The notes under the pieces: model-generated | What the model saw: the letters and a program-made list of their open reading frames with translations, nothing else | Databases searched by the model: none | What the model was told of the DNA's origin: nothing | Shown here: in pieces, positions 36,200-45,156 of the stretch | Numbering within the stretch: position 1 is the first letter of the stretch | Layout of the letters: every line of letters begins with the position of its first letter | Assembly (NCBI RefSeq): GCF_900099975.1 | Contig: NZ_FNEI01000013.1 | Coordinates: forward strand, 51,199 to 115,198 | DNA length: 64,000 bases | Direction: 5' to 3' | Origin: Arthrobacter cupressi | GTDB lineage: Bacteria > Actinomycetota > Actinomycetes > Actinomycetales > Micrococcaceae | Position numbers and translations under genes: made by a program

Positions 36200-37234
36200 A
36201 TGACCCACAGCCCGGCCGATCAGCAATACCGTGAAAAGCAGGCTGGGGCCCTGCAGACCGGTGACTACCTCTACCTCCCGGGCAACGGCCCCGCGGAGGA
36301 GATCACCGGCATCGAGCTCGAACACGACGACTTCGGCGTGCCGGCCCTCGTCATCGCGACCACCGCGGACGGGGTCCGCACCCGCATCGCCTTCGGCTCG
36401 GCCGTCCCGGTGGACGAACCCGGCACTGTTTCCGCTGGCACTGTTGTCACCGGGTCCGCAGACGTTGTCAACGAACCCGCCGGTGAGGCGCCCGACGCCG
36501 GCAGCGAGGCTCCCGGGGACGACCCACCTGAGGATGGGCTCACCGCGGACTCGGCGACCGCCGTCGTCGTCCCGCCGCTTCCGGCCGCACCCCCGTCGCT
36601 GAACGGCCCGACGGCGGCTCAGCTGGCCCTGATCCCGGCACCTTCCGGCACTCCGGAGTCCGTGATCGCCGCCGCGGCCGAGGCGCACCCGGGCCGGAAC
36701 GGCGTGGCCGTGCTGAGCGAGCGCCTGGTCAAGGGCGTCAACACCAAGTCCGGCAGCTGCCTGCGCGACATCAGCGACCTCGCGCACGATCTGTTCATCC
36801 AGCTCCAGGATCCGGACAACGCCCTCGCCGTTGCTGACCTGCTGAACGTGCTGCCTTTCGACGGCAACCGGGACCGCTGGGCCTCGGTGGAACGTGCGCT
36901 GGCCCTGTCCAGCTTCATCTGCCGCGAACTCGGGCAGGAGGAACGCGCCGCGGTCTACGCCCAGTTGCTCCAGGTCCCGGATTCGCTGGAGACCGATCCT
37001 TTCCGGGCCAGGATCGCCGCGCGCGTCCGTCAGCGGGCGCTGAACGAGCCGAACCTGTACGACAAAGAAATCTTCCGCTCCATCGACAACGGCAACCGCG
37101 AAGCCGAACGCGAATGGCGCCTGCTGCGCTTCGAATCGCTGCTGTTCCTGCGGGCCCACGGAGGTTCGGAGACGCTGCGGCCGAGCGAACTGGACCACCG
37201 CCTCGCCAACGAGCTCGAAGCTGTCCGTACCTAG
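36200..37234 (+). CDS. Unrecognised 344 aa protein with disordered Pro/Ala-rich linker
   Basis: A two-part soluble protein. Residues 1-75 form a small beta-rich domain (GDYLYLPGNGPAEEITGIEL), then a Pro/Ala/Glu/Asp-rich linker of about 70 residues, then a helical C-terminal domain from about 150 with RNGVAVLSERLVKGVN, LRDISDLAHDLFIQLQDPDN and AERE/RFESLLFLRAHGG. The repeat-like pairs of helices resemble a TPR-like array but no clear TPR motif is visible. The ATG at 36200 has AAAGGA 9 nt upstream. No function is proposed. Confidence 0.7.
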   Translation: MTHSPADQQYREKQAGALQTGDYLYLPGNGPAEEITGIELEHDDFGVPALVIATTADGVRTRIAFGSAVPVDEPGTVSAGTVVTGSADVVNEPAGEAPDAGSEAPGDDPPEDGLTADSATAVVVPPLPAAPPSLNGPTAAQLALIPAPSGTPESVIAAAAEAHPGRNGVAVLSERLVKGVNTKSGSCLRDISDLAHDLFIQLQDPDNALAVADLLNVLPFDGNRDRWASVERALALSSFICRELGQEERAAVYAQLLQVPDSLETDPFRARIAARVRQRALNEPNLYDKEIFRSIDNGNREAEREWRLLRFESLLFLRAHGGSETLRPSELDHRLANELEAVRT

Positions 37235-37302
37235 CCGTGCTCATGCCAGGCCGGGCTACCCCGGCGGCCGTGTCAAGGCTGTTGCCGCCACCGGATCGGG
37301 AG

Positions 37303-37308
37303 TAGATT
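37303..37308 (+). promoter_or_regulatory. -10 box for leaderless START-like mRNA
   Basis: TAGATT ends 7 nt before the ATG at 37316; no ribosome site. Confidence 0.55.
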
Positions 37309-37315
37309 CGGGGCC

Positions 37316-38038
37316 ATGACGAACAATCTGAGCGTTGTGGTTAATGCCGACGCGCAGCAAGTTTGGACCATGCTGCGCGAACCGTCGCGGGTAGCCCAGT
37401 GGCACGGCTGGGAAAGCGATGAACTCAGCGATGAGATCAACCAGATCTATTTCAGCCCCGATGTGGTCGAGGGCCCGGACCACACCAGCCTCACCGTGAA
37501 CGGCGGGGACGAGTTCGAGCTGCACCCGGTCTCCGGCGGCACCGAAGTGCGGGTCACCCGGACCGCCCTGGACCACAATTCCGAGTGGGCCGACTGGGAC
37601 GAGGACATCACCCAAGGGTGGCTGACGTTCCTCCACCAGCTGCGTTTCGCCCTTGAACGGCACCCGCACGGGCACCGGCGCACCCATGTGGTCACCCTGG
37701 GCGGCGGCGGATCGGCGATCGAAAAGCTTGGCCTGAACGAACTCCCCAAACCGGGCGAGGAGTACGACCTGACCCTGCCCACCGGAGAGGCAATCTTCGG
37801 CAAGGTCTGGTTCCGCACCCGCCACCAGGTGGGGGTCACCGTGCACGGCTACGCCGAGCATGGAGACGGCCTGCTGATCGTGGCCGAACAGCAGGCGATC
37901 CCGGAGAAGAGGCCCGACGGCGGCGCGCTGGTAATTGCCTCCACGTACGACCTCGGGGCGCGCCAGCTGGAATCGATCCGTTCCCACTGGGATGCCTGGA
38001 AGGCTGAGAACTACCCCACAGAGGTGCCCGCGCACTGA
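37316..38038 (+). CDS. SRPBCC (START-like) domain protein
   Basis: A 240 aa protein with an SRPBCC ligand-binding cavity: NLSVVVNADAQQVWTMLREP at the start, VRVTRTALDHNSEWADW, then GWLTFLHQLRFALERH, which is the long C-terminal helix of the family. A second half (GEEYDLTLPTGEAIFGKVWF onward) repeats strand patterns, so it may be two half-domains. Ligand unknown. It stands alone between unknown protein and tgt genes. Confidence 0.8.
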   Translation: MTNNLSVVVNADAQQVWTMLREPSRVAQWHGWESDELSDEINQIYFSPDVVEGPDHTSLTVNGGDEFELHPVSGGTEVRVTRTALDHNSEWADWDEDITQGWLTFLHQLRFALERHPHGHRRTHVVTLGGGGSAIEKLGLNELPKPGEEYDLTLPTGEAIFGKVWFRTRHQVGVTVHGYAEHGDGLLIVAEQQAIPEKRPDGGALVIASTYDLGARQLESIRSHWDAWKAENYPTEVPAH

Positions 38039-39427
<1,389 letters not shown>

Positions 39428-39429
39428 GT

Positions 39430-39476
39430 GCTCACTCGTGGCGGGTTCTTCCCGGAATAGGCCGCCACGAGTGAGC
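39430..39476. repeat. Intergenic palindrome, 17-nt loop type (copy G)
   Basis: GCTCACTCGTGGCGG (39430-39444) pairs perfectly with CCGCCACGAGTGAGC (39462-39476). The 17-nt loop 39445-39461 has CCGGA at positions 8-12. The stem shares no sequence with copies A-D. It sits between convergent tgt and transporter genes, 2 bp past the tgt stop. Confidence 0.8.
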
Positions 39477-39490
39477 CCTCAACGGGGGAA

Positions 39491-40252
39491 TCAAGCGGCC
39501 CCGTAACTCGGTTCGCGCTTCTTCACCCAGCGGATCACCAGCGAGGTTACCGGCACGAAGAGGAACTCGACGGCGGTCTTGTAGACGAAGCCCACCACCA
39601 CGTAGTTGGTGAACGTGCCGAAGTCCGCGATGCCGATCACCGACGCCGCGATGCTGCAGAAGATGAGGGTGTCCACGAATTCCCCGGCACCCGAGGACCC
39701 CATGAGCCGGGCCCACAGGGACTTTTCGCCGCTGCGTTCCTTCATCTTCACGAGGACCCAGGAGTTGATGGTCTGTCCGGCGAAGAAGCCCAGGAGCGAG
39801 GCGAGCACGAGAAGCGGCACGGGGCCGAGCGCTCCTTCAATGGCGGCCTGCTTGGCTGTGCCGTACTCGTCACCGAAACCCGGCAGGACGATGATGATCC
39901 AGTAACAGAGGGACGCGAAGACTGAGAGCGCGAAGGTGGTGATGATCGCCTTCCGGGCAGCCTTGAAGCCGTACACCTCGCTCACCACGTCACCGAGGAT
40001 GTAGGCCAGCGGGAACAGGAAGAAGCCGCCGTCAGTGACGATCGGGCCCAGGACCACGCCCTTGGATGCGCCGATGTTCGACAGGATCAGCACCACGGCC
40101 ATGACCGCCAGCATGATGGCGAAATACGGGGAACCGATCGAGGCGAAGCGCGGCGAGGCTTTTGCTTGAATGCTCGGGGCAGGGCTGTTCAAGGAGGAAT
40201 TGCCGGAAGGCGAGGTCACTGGATATCCGTTCGTAGTGGTTCGCGCAGGCAC
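39491..40252 (-). CDS. yhhQ: Queuosine precursor transporter (YhhQ/VUT family)
   Basis: A 253 aa membrane protein with about six helices. It shows the family-typical ILSNIGASKGVVLGPIVTDG, FPLAYILGDVVSEVYGFKAA and FFAGQTINSWVLVKMKERSG. YhhQ imports preQ0 and preQ1 for queuosine modification. Its position facing tgt across a palindrome fits that pathway. The GTG start at 40252 is taken; a GTG at 40219 would shorten it by 11 residues, and a -10 (TAATAC, 40282-40277) fits either. Neither has a strong ribosome site. Confidence 0.9.
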   Translation of the reverse strand: MPARTTTNGYPVTSPSGNSSLNSPAPSIQAKASPRFASIGSPYFAIMLAVMAVVLILSNIGASKGVVLGPIVTDGGFFLFPLAYILGDVVSEVYGFKAARKAIITTFALSVFASLCYWIIIVLPGFGDEYGTAKQAAIEGALGPVPLLVLASLLGFFAGQTINSWVLVKMKERSGEKSLWARLMGSSGAGEFVDTLIFCSIAASVIGIADFGTFTNYVVVGFVYKTAVEFLFVPVTSLVIRWVKKREPSYGAA

Positions 40253-40344
40253 CGGTCGACGTCACGGCGCCCCGCTGTATTAGCACTGGACGTCCCAAGG
40301 TTACTGTGCGCCCCGGGATGTGGCACAAAAGGATCCGGCCCTAA

Positions 40345-40368
40345 GGTCCGCCGCCAAAACGGCGGACC
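40345..40368. promoter_or_regulatory. Inverted repeat upstream of fatty acid desaturase gene
   Basis: GGTCCGCCG (40345-40353) pairs with CGGCGGACC (40360-40368) around CCAAAA. It lies just upstream of a TATCCT -10-like box (40393-40398) between divergent genes, so it may be an operator for the desaturase gene, or a hairpin of unknown use. Confidence 0.4.
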
Positions 40369-40459
40369 GTTCCTCCCGAATCCTCGCGGGCGTATCCTTT
40401 GGGGAAGGGGTAAGAAGTGCAAGTTGCAGAGTGTCGCACTGCCCCGCGATCGGGTGAAC

Positions 40460-41548
40460 ATGATGGAAAAGACACCTTCCCGGGCCGATGATCCTTGGCG
40501 CCAGTCCCCGAACCACATGGTCAACAGTTACGTCACGCTCCTGAAACAGGTTCGGCACGACGGCTTTCTACGGCGCCGGCGGGGCTTCTACATCGCCCTG
40601 TTCATCACCTTGCTGGCCGCGTGGTCCGGCACCTGGGTCGGGTTGATTCTCCTGGAGGACACGTGGTTCCAACTGCTGACTGCAGCTGGTATGGGAGTGG
40701 TGCTGACCCAATTTGGATTCCTGGCGCATGAGGCCGCGCACCGTCAGATCTTCGCATCAAAGATCATGAATGAATGGTCTGCGCGACTGATCGGCACCGG
40801 GCTGGTGGGAATCAGCTACGCCATATGGACGCAGAAACACACCCGCCACCACAACCACCCCAACATGATCGACAAGGATCCGGATATCCGCACCGGAGCG
40901 ATCGCTTTCCATCCGCAGACCGCGGCTACCCGGTACGGTTTCATGGTTCGGGTGACGCGCAGGCAAGGGTGGCTGCTTTTCCCGTTGCTGCTTTTCCTTG
41001 GTTTGAGTCTTCACGTCGACTCGCTCAAGTACCTTTTCCGCCGCGGGAGCGTGGATCACCGCTGGGTCGAGATCCCGCTCATCGTGATGCGGCTGCTGGT
41101 GGTTCCCGTGTTGGTCTTCTTGATGCTGCCCCTGGGCATGGCGTTCGCGTTCCTGGGCGTCCAAGTGGGTGTCTTCGGGTTCTATATGGGCGCTTCGTTC
41201 GCTCCGAACCACAAGGGCATGCCCATCCTGGCGGCATCCAGCAGGGCAGACTTCCTCCAGCGGCAGGTACTCACCGGACGCAACATCTCCGGCGGCTGGT
41301 TCATGGACGCCCTCATGGGGGGGCTGAACCGTCAGATAGAGCACCACCTGTTCCCGGATATGCCGCGCCCGTACCTCCGCCGCGCCTCGGCGCTCGTGCG
41401 TTCCACCTGCAGGCAGCTCGGAATCCCCTACACCGAAACAAGCCTCATCGGCTCCTACGTGATCGTGGTTCGCTACCTGAACTCCGTCGGCCTCTTCGCC
41501 GGCGGTCCCTTCGAATGTCCCGCGGCCGGCAGCTCCAGACCACGCTAA
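40460..41548 (+). CDS. Membrane fatty acid desaturase
   Basis: A 362 aa integral membrane di-iron enzyme. The three histidine boxes are intact: HEAAHRQ, HTRHHNHP and QIEHHLFPDMPR. Helices cover YIALFITLLAAWSGTWVGLI, the region near LTQFGF, and IPLIVMRLLVVPVLVFLMLP. It introduces a double bond into membrane acyl chains, raising fluidity. The ATG at 40460 is used; an in-frame TTG at 40424 with GAAG nearby could add 12 residues. The gene opens a cluster of membrane and lipid genes. Confidence 0.9.
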   Translation: MMEKTPSRADDPWRQSPNHMVNSYVTLLKQVRHDGFLRRRRGFYIALFITLLAAWSGTWVGLILLEDTWFQLLTAAGMGVVLTQFGFLAHEAAHRQIFASKIMNEWSARLIGTGLVGISYAIWTQKHTRHHNHPNMIDKDPDIRTGAIAFHPQTAATRYGFMVRVTRRQGWLLFPLLLFLGLSLHVDSLKYLFRRGSVDHRWVEIPLIVMRLLVVPVLVFLMLPLGMAFAFLGVQVGVFGFYMGASFAPNHKGMPILAASSRADFLQRQVLTGRNISGGWFMDALMGGLNRQIEHHLFPDMPRPYLRRASALVRSTCRQLGIPYTETSLIGSYVIVVRYLNSVGLFAGGPFECPAAGSSRPR

Positions 41549-41616
41549 GCCCGGCAAGACAGTATCCGCCACGTTGCAGCAAAGGACCGACTGCACTGAG
41601 AGGAAAGTGATCAATC

Positions 41617-41982
41617 ATGGCATCGGAACCGGTCACGCCTGGACGGAGGCCACCGAAGCGGACACCTCCAAAGGGATCGCCGCCAGAGACTGCCATTCCT
41701 GGTTCTTCCGAGGCAAGGCCCAAACCAACCCGATTCGGAGTGGTCTGGGTGGCCGTCGTCACCGCGCTGATCCTGCTGGTGTTGCTGATCATCTTTATCC
41801 TGCAGAACCAGGAGCCCGCCAGGATAATGTTCCTCGGCCTCGAGGGCAGCCTCTCCGTGGGAATGGCCTTGTTCATCGCAAGCGTCACCGGAGGGATACT
41901 CGTAGCCATCGCCGGCGCAGCACGGATCATCCAGCTCCGCTCCAACGCCCGCAAAGTGCGGATGCTCCACAAACGGGGCTAA
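41617..41982 (+). CDS. LapA (DUF1049) domain membrane protein
   Basis: A 121 aa protein with a proline-rich cytoplasmic tail (~40 residues), a helix at about 42-63 (WVAVVTALILLVLLIIFILQ), then the family motif NQEPARIMFLGLEGSLSVGM and a second helix (ALFIASVTGGILVAIAG). This is the lipopolysaccharide assembly protein A-like domain, common in Actinobacteria and without an assigned function there. GAGGAAAG precedes the ATG at 41617. It follows the desaturase gene by 68 bp, probably cotranscribed. Confidence 0.85.
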   Translation: MASEPVTPGRRPPKRTPPKGSPPETAIPGSSEARPKPTRFGVVWVAVVTALILLVLLIIFILQNQEPARIMFLGLEGSLSVGMALFIASVTGGILVAIAGAARIIQLRSNARKVRMLHKRG

Positions 41983-42077
41983 GCCCTGTTCATGGAGCCA
42001 GCCTTGGAAACACCCTCGGTGCTGAGGCAGTTCCTTAACCCGCGAAAGTTGCACGTACTGGCAGGAGAAGATGAGCA

Positions 42078-42527
42078 ATGAACACTAACGTTTCAACGCA
42101 GGGGCAAACGAAGGACGATTCGCCGGGATCAACACTGCGGCTCACATCGGTGGTGGCCGTGTCCCGGGAAGTGTATGGGCATGAGGTTCCGCCAAGGTAC
42201 ACCGTTTCGGCGGTTTTTTCCCGGCGGGTCAATCCGGCTGAGGCCCGCTCGATTCAAGGTCCGACCACGCACGAGCGGCTGGCGGAGCTGGGCTACGGTC
42301 ACATCAGCCTCGTGATCGATGACCGTCGGCTGGAGATCGTAAACACCAGCCTGGAAGAGCTGAAGTCCGGCTTGGCTTCCGTGCTTGGCTCCCTTGTCCG
42401 GGAAATCAGTGATCAGATGCGACTTGAGCAGGAGCAACGCGACGACGCAGCCCTATTGAAGAGCAAGGCTGACGATGCCAGACGGAAGGAAATCGAGGCA
42501 TTGGCGCACGAGATTTCCTTTGACTAA
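42078..42527 (+). CDS. Unrecognised 149 aa protein, paralogue of the protein at 44386
   Basis: The protein contains VPPRYTVSAVFSRRVNPAEA, THERLAELGYGHISLVIDDRR and LEIVNTSLEELKSGLASVLG, then REISDQMRLEQEQRDDAA and ends with HEISFD. The second copy 1.9 kb away shares YTV.AVFSRR, a GYG segment, DRRL.I.NT.LEELK.GLA and REIS.Q, with the same order and spacing. No enzyme motif is apparent. The C-terminal third is a charged helix. The ATG has AGGAGA 10 nt upstream. Its function is unknown; the company of desaturase, LapA, lipid-kinase-like and PPOX genes suggests a stress or membrane-linked role, which is inference. Confidence 0.75.
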   Translation: MNTNVSTQGQTKDDSPGSTLRLTSVVAVSREVYGHEVPPRYTVSAVFSRRVNPAEARSIQGPTTHERLAELGYGHISLVIDDRRLEIVNTSLEELKSGLASVLGSLVREISDQMRLEQEQRDDAALLKSKADDARRKEIEALAHEISFD

Positions 42528-42574
42528 GTCCGTTCGCTGGGCTGGCGCCCTGGGCCGACGACGGGGCGGGTGGC

Positions 42575-43498
42575 CTACCCTAGCGTGAGCAAGGCTTGGT
42601 ACCGGGCCTCGATCAGTACGGATGTGTTGGCGTCGATCTGCAGGATTTCACCGTCGATCTGGAGCGGAATCGGATCAAGAGTGACGAATTCGTATCGGCT
42701 GACGCTTTGTTGCGCACCCAGGCCGATCGTGACTGCCCGGAGAGCCATCAGGACAATCCGCCACTTGCGGGCATGCGGCAGCATGATGACCTCGAATCTT
42801 CCGTCGTTGGATTCGGCCGTCTGGCTGATCCTGCCGTATTTGGCCATGTGAGGGATGTTGGCCAAAACCAGGCTATCGAAACTGGCGCGGGCGCCATCCA
42901 TGCGGCCGATCTCCACGGGCCTCAGTCCGGAAAAGGAACGAATCACCGAGACCAGCTCCCTGAAGCTTCCCTTGCTCCCTTCCTTCATACCAATGGCCAT
43001 CGCCGGCGTCAGTCCAAATCCGATATACGAGTGGGCATACCTCGACCATGCCTCAGGCCCTTCCCCCACGAACAACCGCAGAAGATCGATCCGGCGCAGT
43101 TCGCCGGCAACGATTGCCTCGATCAGCGGCATCTGGCGGGTACTACGGCGGTGATCGTTGGCATTGCCGCCGGCCATGACAGCGCAAACTGCACTGCCAC
43201 CGGCATCCATCACGCCATTGATTACCTCGTTATACCCGCCATCGCCACTGACTGAGACGATCAAGGGACGGCCTGAGGAAGCTGTTTCGCGTGCCAGCAC
43301 CCTCCCATGCCCGGCGAAGGCCGTCTCCTCAAGGCTGAGCGGCATCCCGGGCAGCCTGCGAGCCAGCTCCTCGCACAGCGCTCCGGCCAGATGTCCCGAA
43401 CCACGGCCACTGGCGGGATTGAATATCACGACGATCCGGTCAAACCGCACCGGACGGGAAGTGCCGGACGGTGCTTCACCGCCAAGGTTCCGGCCCAC
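42575..43498 (-). CDS. Diacylglycerol kinase-like (DAGKc) protein with altered glycine motifs
   Basis: A 307 aa lipid-kinase-like protein. It has the N-terminal FDRIVVIFNPASGRG and the nucleotide-binding SVSGDGGYNEVINGVMD, where the family usually reads GGDGT. The second site, MAGGNANDHRRST, replaces the usual GTGND-A. The C-terminal beta domain (LLFVGEGPEAW, IPLQIDGEILQID) is typical of DAGKc proteins. The substitutions leave kinase activity uncertain. The GTG at 43498 is chosen because it couples with the stop of the PPOX gene, overlapping it by 23 bp; a GTG at 43450 is less likely. Confidence 0.75.
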   Translation of the reverse strand: MGRNLGGEAPSGTSRPVRFDRIVVIFNPASGRGSGHLAGALCEELARRLPGMPLSLEETAFAGHGRVLARETASSGRPLIVSVSGDGGYNEVINGVMDAGGSAVCAVMAGGNANDHRRSTRQMPLIEAIVAGELRRIDLLRLFVGEGPEAWSRYAHSYIGFGLTPAMAIGMKEGSKGSFRELVSVIRSFSGLRPVEIGRMDGARASFDSLVLANIPHMAKYGRISQTAESNDGRFEVIMLPHARKWRIVLMALRAVTIGLGAQQSVSRYEFVTLDPIPLQIDGEILQIDANTSVLIEARYQALLTLG

Positions 43499-43898
43499 GG
43501 GCAAACCTGCGGCCGGTGATCTGATCCGGCGTGATCTCGACAAAGACATACTTGATCGTGGGGATCCAGGAATGCAGCGGCAGCTTCGCCGCCACGTCAA
43601 TGTCAATATCCCGGTCCAATGCACGCGCGGTTCCCTTGACGACGACGCTCCAAGCCGTATCTGCGGTGTAGCCGTCGGTCTCAAGCGCCACATAACGGTT
43701 GATTGTCAGGCTGACGAGTTTGCTGCCCTGGGCCGTTCTGAAGAGAACCACTCCGTCATGAGCCAGATAGTTGATAGGGAAGATTTCCGGCTGGTCTCCG
43801 ACACTGACAGCCAAACGGCCAAGTTCTGACCCGGCCAGCAGATCCCATGACTCGGCCGCGTCCAAAATGACCACCGGGTGCTCCTGATCAGCTTGCAT
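43476..43898 (-). CDS. Pyridoxamine 5'-phosphate oxidase-like (PPOX) FMN-binding protein
   Basis: A 140 aa split-barrel flavin-reductase-type protein: WDLLAGSELGRLAVSVGDQP, EIFPINYLAHDGVVLFRTAQ, GSKLVSLTINRYVALETDGY, and the C-terminal WIPTIKYVFVEITPDQITG. PPOX-like proteins bind FMN or F420 and are frequent in actinobacteria; substrate unknown. The second of two tandem ATG codons (43898) fits a GGAG site 5 nt away better than the first. Its stop lies 23 bp inside the kinase-like gene. Confidence 0.88.
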   Translation of the reverse strand: MQADQEHPVVILDAAESWDLLAGSELGRLAVSVGDQPEIFPINYLAHDGVVLFRTAQGSKLVSLTINRYVALETDGYTADTAWSVVVKGTARALDRDIDIDVAAKLPLHSWIPTIKYVFVEITPDQITGRRFARGPEPWR

Positions 43899-44092
43899 CA
43901 TGTCTCCGTTCTGCGGGCTGGAATGGTCCACAAGCGATTTGCTTGAGCTGCACGCTTGAACGTTACGGCGCAGTTCATTGTCTCCCTGTTCGCCCAGCCG
44001 GGGAAGAGCGGCGTATGCCTATTCTGAAGGGCGTCCAAAACACACAAATATCTCTGACCAACTCCACGGCGGGACGCGCGGCATTCGAAGAG

Positions 44093-44098
44093 TAGACT
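44093..44098 (+). promoter_or_regulatory. -10 box for leaderless 62 aa protein mRNA
   Basis: TAGACT ends 6 nt before the ATG at 44105; no ribosome site. Confidence 0.6.
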
Positions 44099-44104
44099 TG
44101 GTAC

Positions 44105-44293
44105 ATGTCGGGACGTCGCGACGAAACATCCGGTTCCCCGAGCAATGAGCCCGGCCCTAAAAATGCGCCCGTGAAGACCATTGATGAGACCTCCGGTCAC
44201 ATCAATGAGGACGCTGTGGAAATCTGGGACAACGAAGGCGGCCATGACCGTACAGCAACCGCTGAACGACCTAAGGGTGGCGCCCTCCCCTAA
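44105..44293 (+). CDS. Small acidic 62 aa protein of unknown function
   Basis: A hydrophilic protein, rich in Glu, Asp, Pro, Ser and Thr, containing VKTIDETSGHINEDAVEIWD and no hydrophobic segment. It is probably disordered. A clean TAGACT -10 box 6 nt before the ATG supports it as a real leaderless gene rather than chance. It lies 93 bp upstream of the second 147 aa-family gene on the same strand. Function unknown. Confidence 0.55.
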   Translation: MSGRRDETSGSPSNEPGPKNAPVKTIDETSGHINEDAVEIWDNEGGHDRTATAERPKGGALP

Positions 44294-44385
44294 GTGGTCC
44301 GGCTTCGGACCCCTAATTGAAGCCGCCGCCGTACCCACGTTTTCGCGGATCTGACAGCGCATCCCAGAGAAACTTTGGCGCAGCC

Positions 44386-44826
44386 ATGACCACCACCCAG
44401 TCCCAGCCCGTTCAATCCGCCAGCCTCCTTAGCCTCAGCGGCGTACTCGCTTCGGCCCTGCCGCATGACCTCGGCACCGCGAAGGGCCCCGCCCTCTACA
44501 CCGTCCCGGCGGTTTTCTCCCGTCGGCCGGAGCCCAGGGAATTGGACCTTCTTCACGGCATTGACGTGTCCCGGCGCCTCGACGAATCCGGTTACGGTGA
44601 CGTCGAACTGCTCGTCTCGGACCGGCGGCTCCTTATAACCAACACCAACCTGGAGGAGCTCAAGGCCGGCTTGGCACGCCTTGTGGGCACCATTCTCCGC
44701 GAAATTTCCGAACAGGCTTTGCTTGAACGGATCAGCCGGGCAGAGGAACTGGATGCCTTGAGCCTTATCGAGGAACACCGCCTCGAAGCGCTGCGCTCAT
44801 CTGCCGCGGAAATCCACTTCGACTGA
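44386..44826 (+). CDS. Unrecognised 146 aa protein, paralogue of the protein at 42078
   Basis: It contains ALYTVPAVFSRRPEPRELDL, ESGYGDVELLVSDRRLLITN, TNLEELKAGLARLVGTILRE and ends SSAAEIHFD, matching the 42078 protein over its whole length at conserved positions. The ends (H/E-I-x-F-D) agree as well. The N-terminus is more divergent. The ATG at 44386 is used; the ribosome site is weak (GAGAAA). Two paralogues 1.9 kb apart, separated by two minus-strand genes and one small gene, imply an old duplication. Unknown function. Confidence 0.75.
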   Translation: MTTTQSQPVQSASLLSLSGVLASALPHDLGTAKGPALYTVPAVFSRRPEPRELDLLHGIDVSRRLDESGYGDVELLVSDRRLLITNTNLEELKAGLARLVGTILREISEQALLERISRAEELDALSLIEEHRLEALRSSAAEIHFD

Positions 44827-44881
44827 CTATCGGCCGGTAGTCCGCGCTGCGGCCACCATCGAAAACACGGGGGATAAGAGC

Positions 44882-45142
44882 GTGAATGAGTACGAAGCTT
44901 CACTCATCATCAAGTCCGGTGCGGAACAGCTGCGCCTTGCGTCGTCTGATCCGCGTTCGGATGAAGGCTATGCCGCGGTCAAGGCCAATCTCTCAGAGGC
45001 ATTGGAGAGGATCGCGGAAGCCCTTTCGAACTTTGAAGCCGGACTGGGGGTGCCGAGTCGCTCTCCTGGCTGGGTTCGGGACCTTCACCAGGTGGCGGAC
45101 GACCTGGGGCAAGGGAGCCCGGACAACGGCACCGTAGAGTAG
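44882..45142 (+). CDS. Unrecognised 86 aa protein
   Basis: A small mostly helical protein with MNEYEASLIIKSGAEQLRLA and VKANLSEALERIAEALSNFE, whose hydrophobic pattern suggests a helical bundle or coiled coil. The GTG at 44882 has GGGGGAT 5-8 nt upstream. It follows the 146 aa gene by 55 bp on the same strand, so it may belong to that operon. No family was recognised. Confidence 0.6.
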   Translation: MNEYEASLIIKSGAEQLRLASSDPRSDEGYAAVKANLSEALERIAEALSNFEAGLGVPSRSPGWVRDLHQVADDLGQGSPDNGTVE

Positions 45143-45156
45143 CGCTCGGACCCCAC

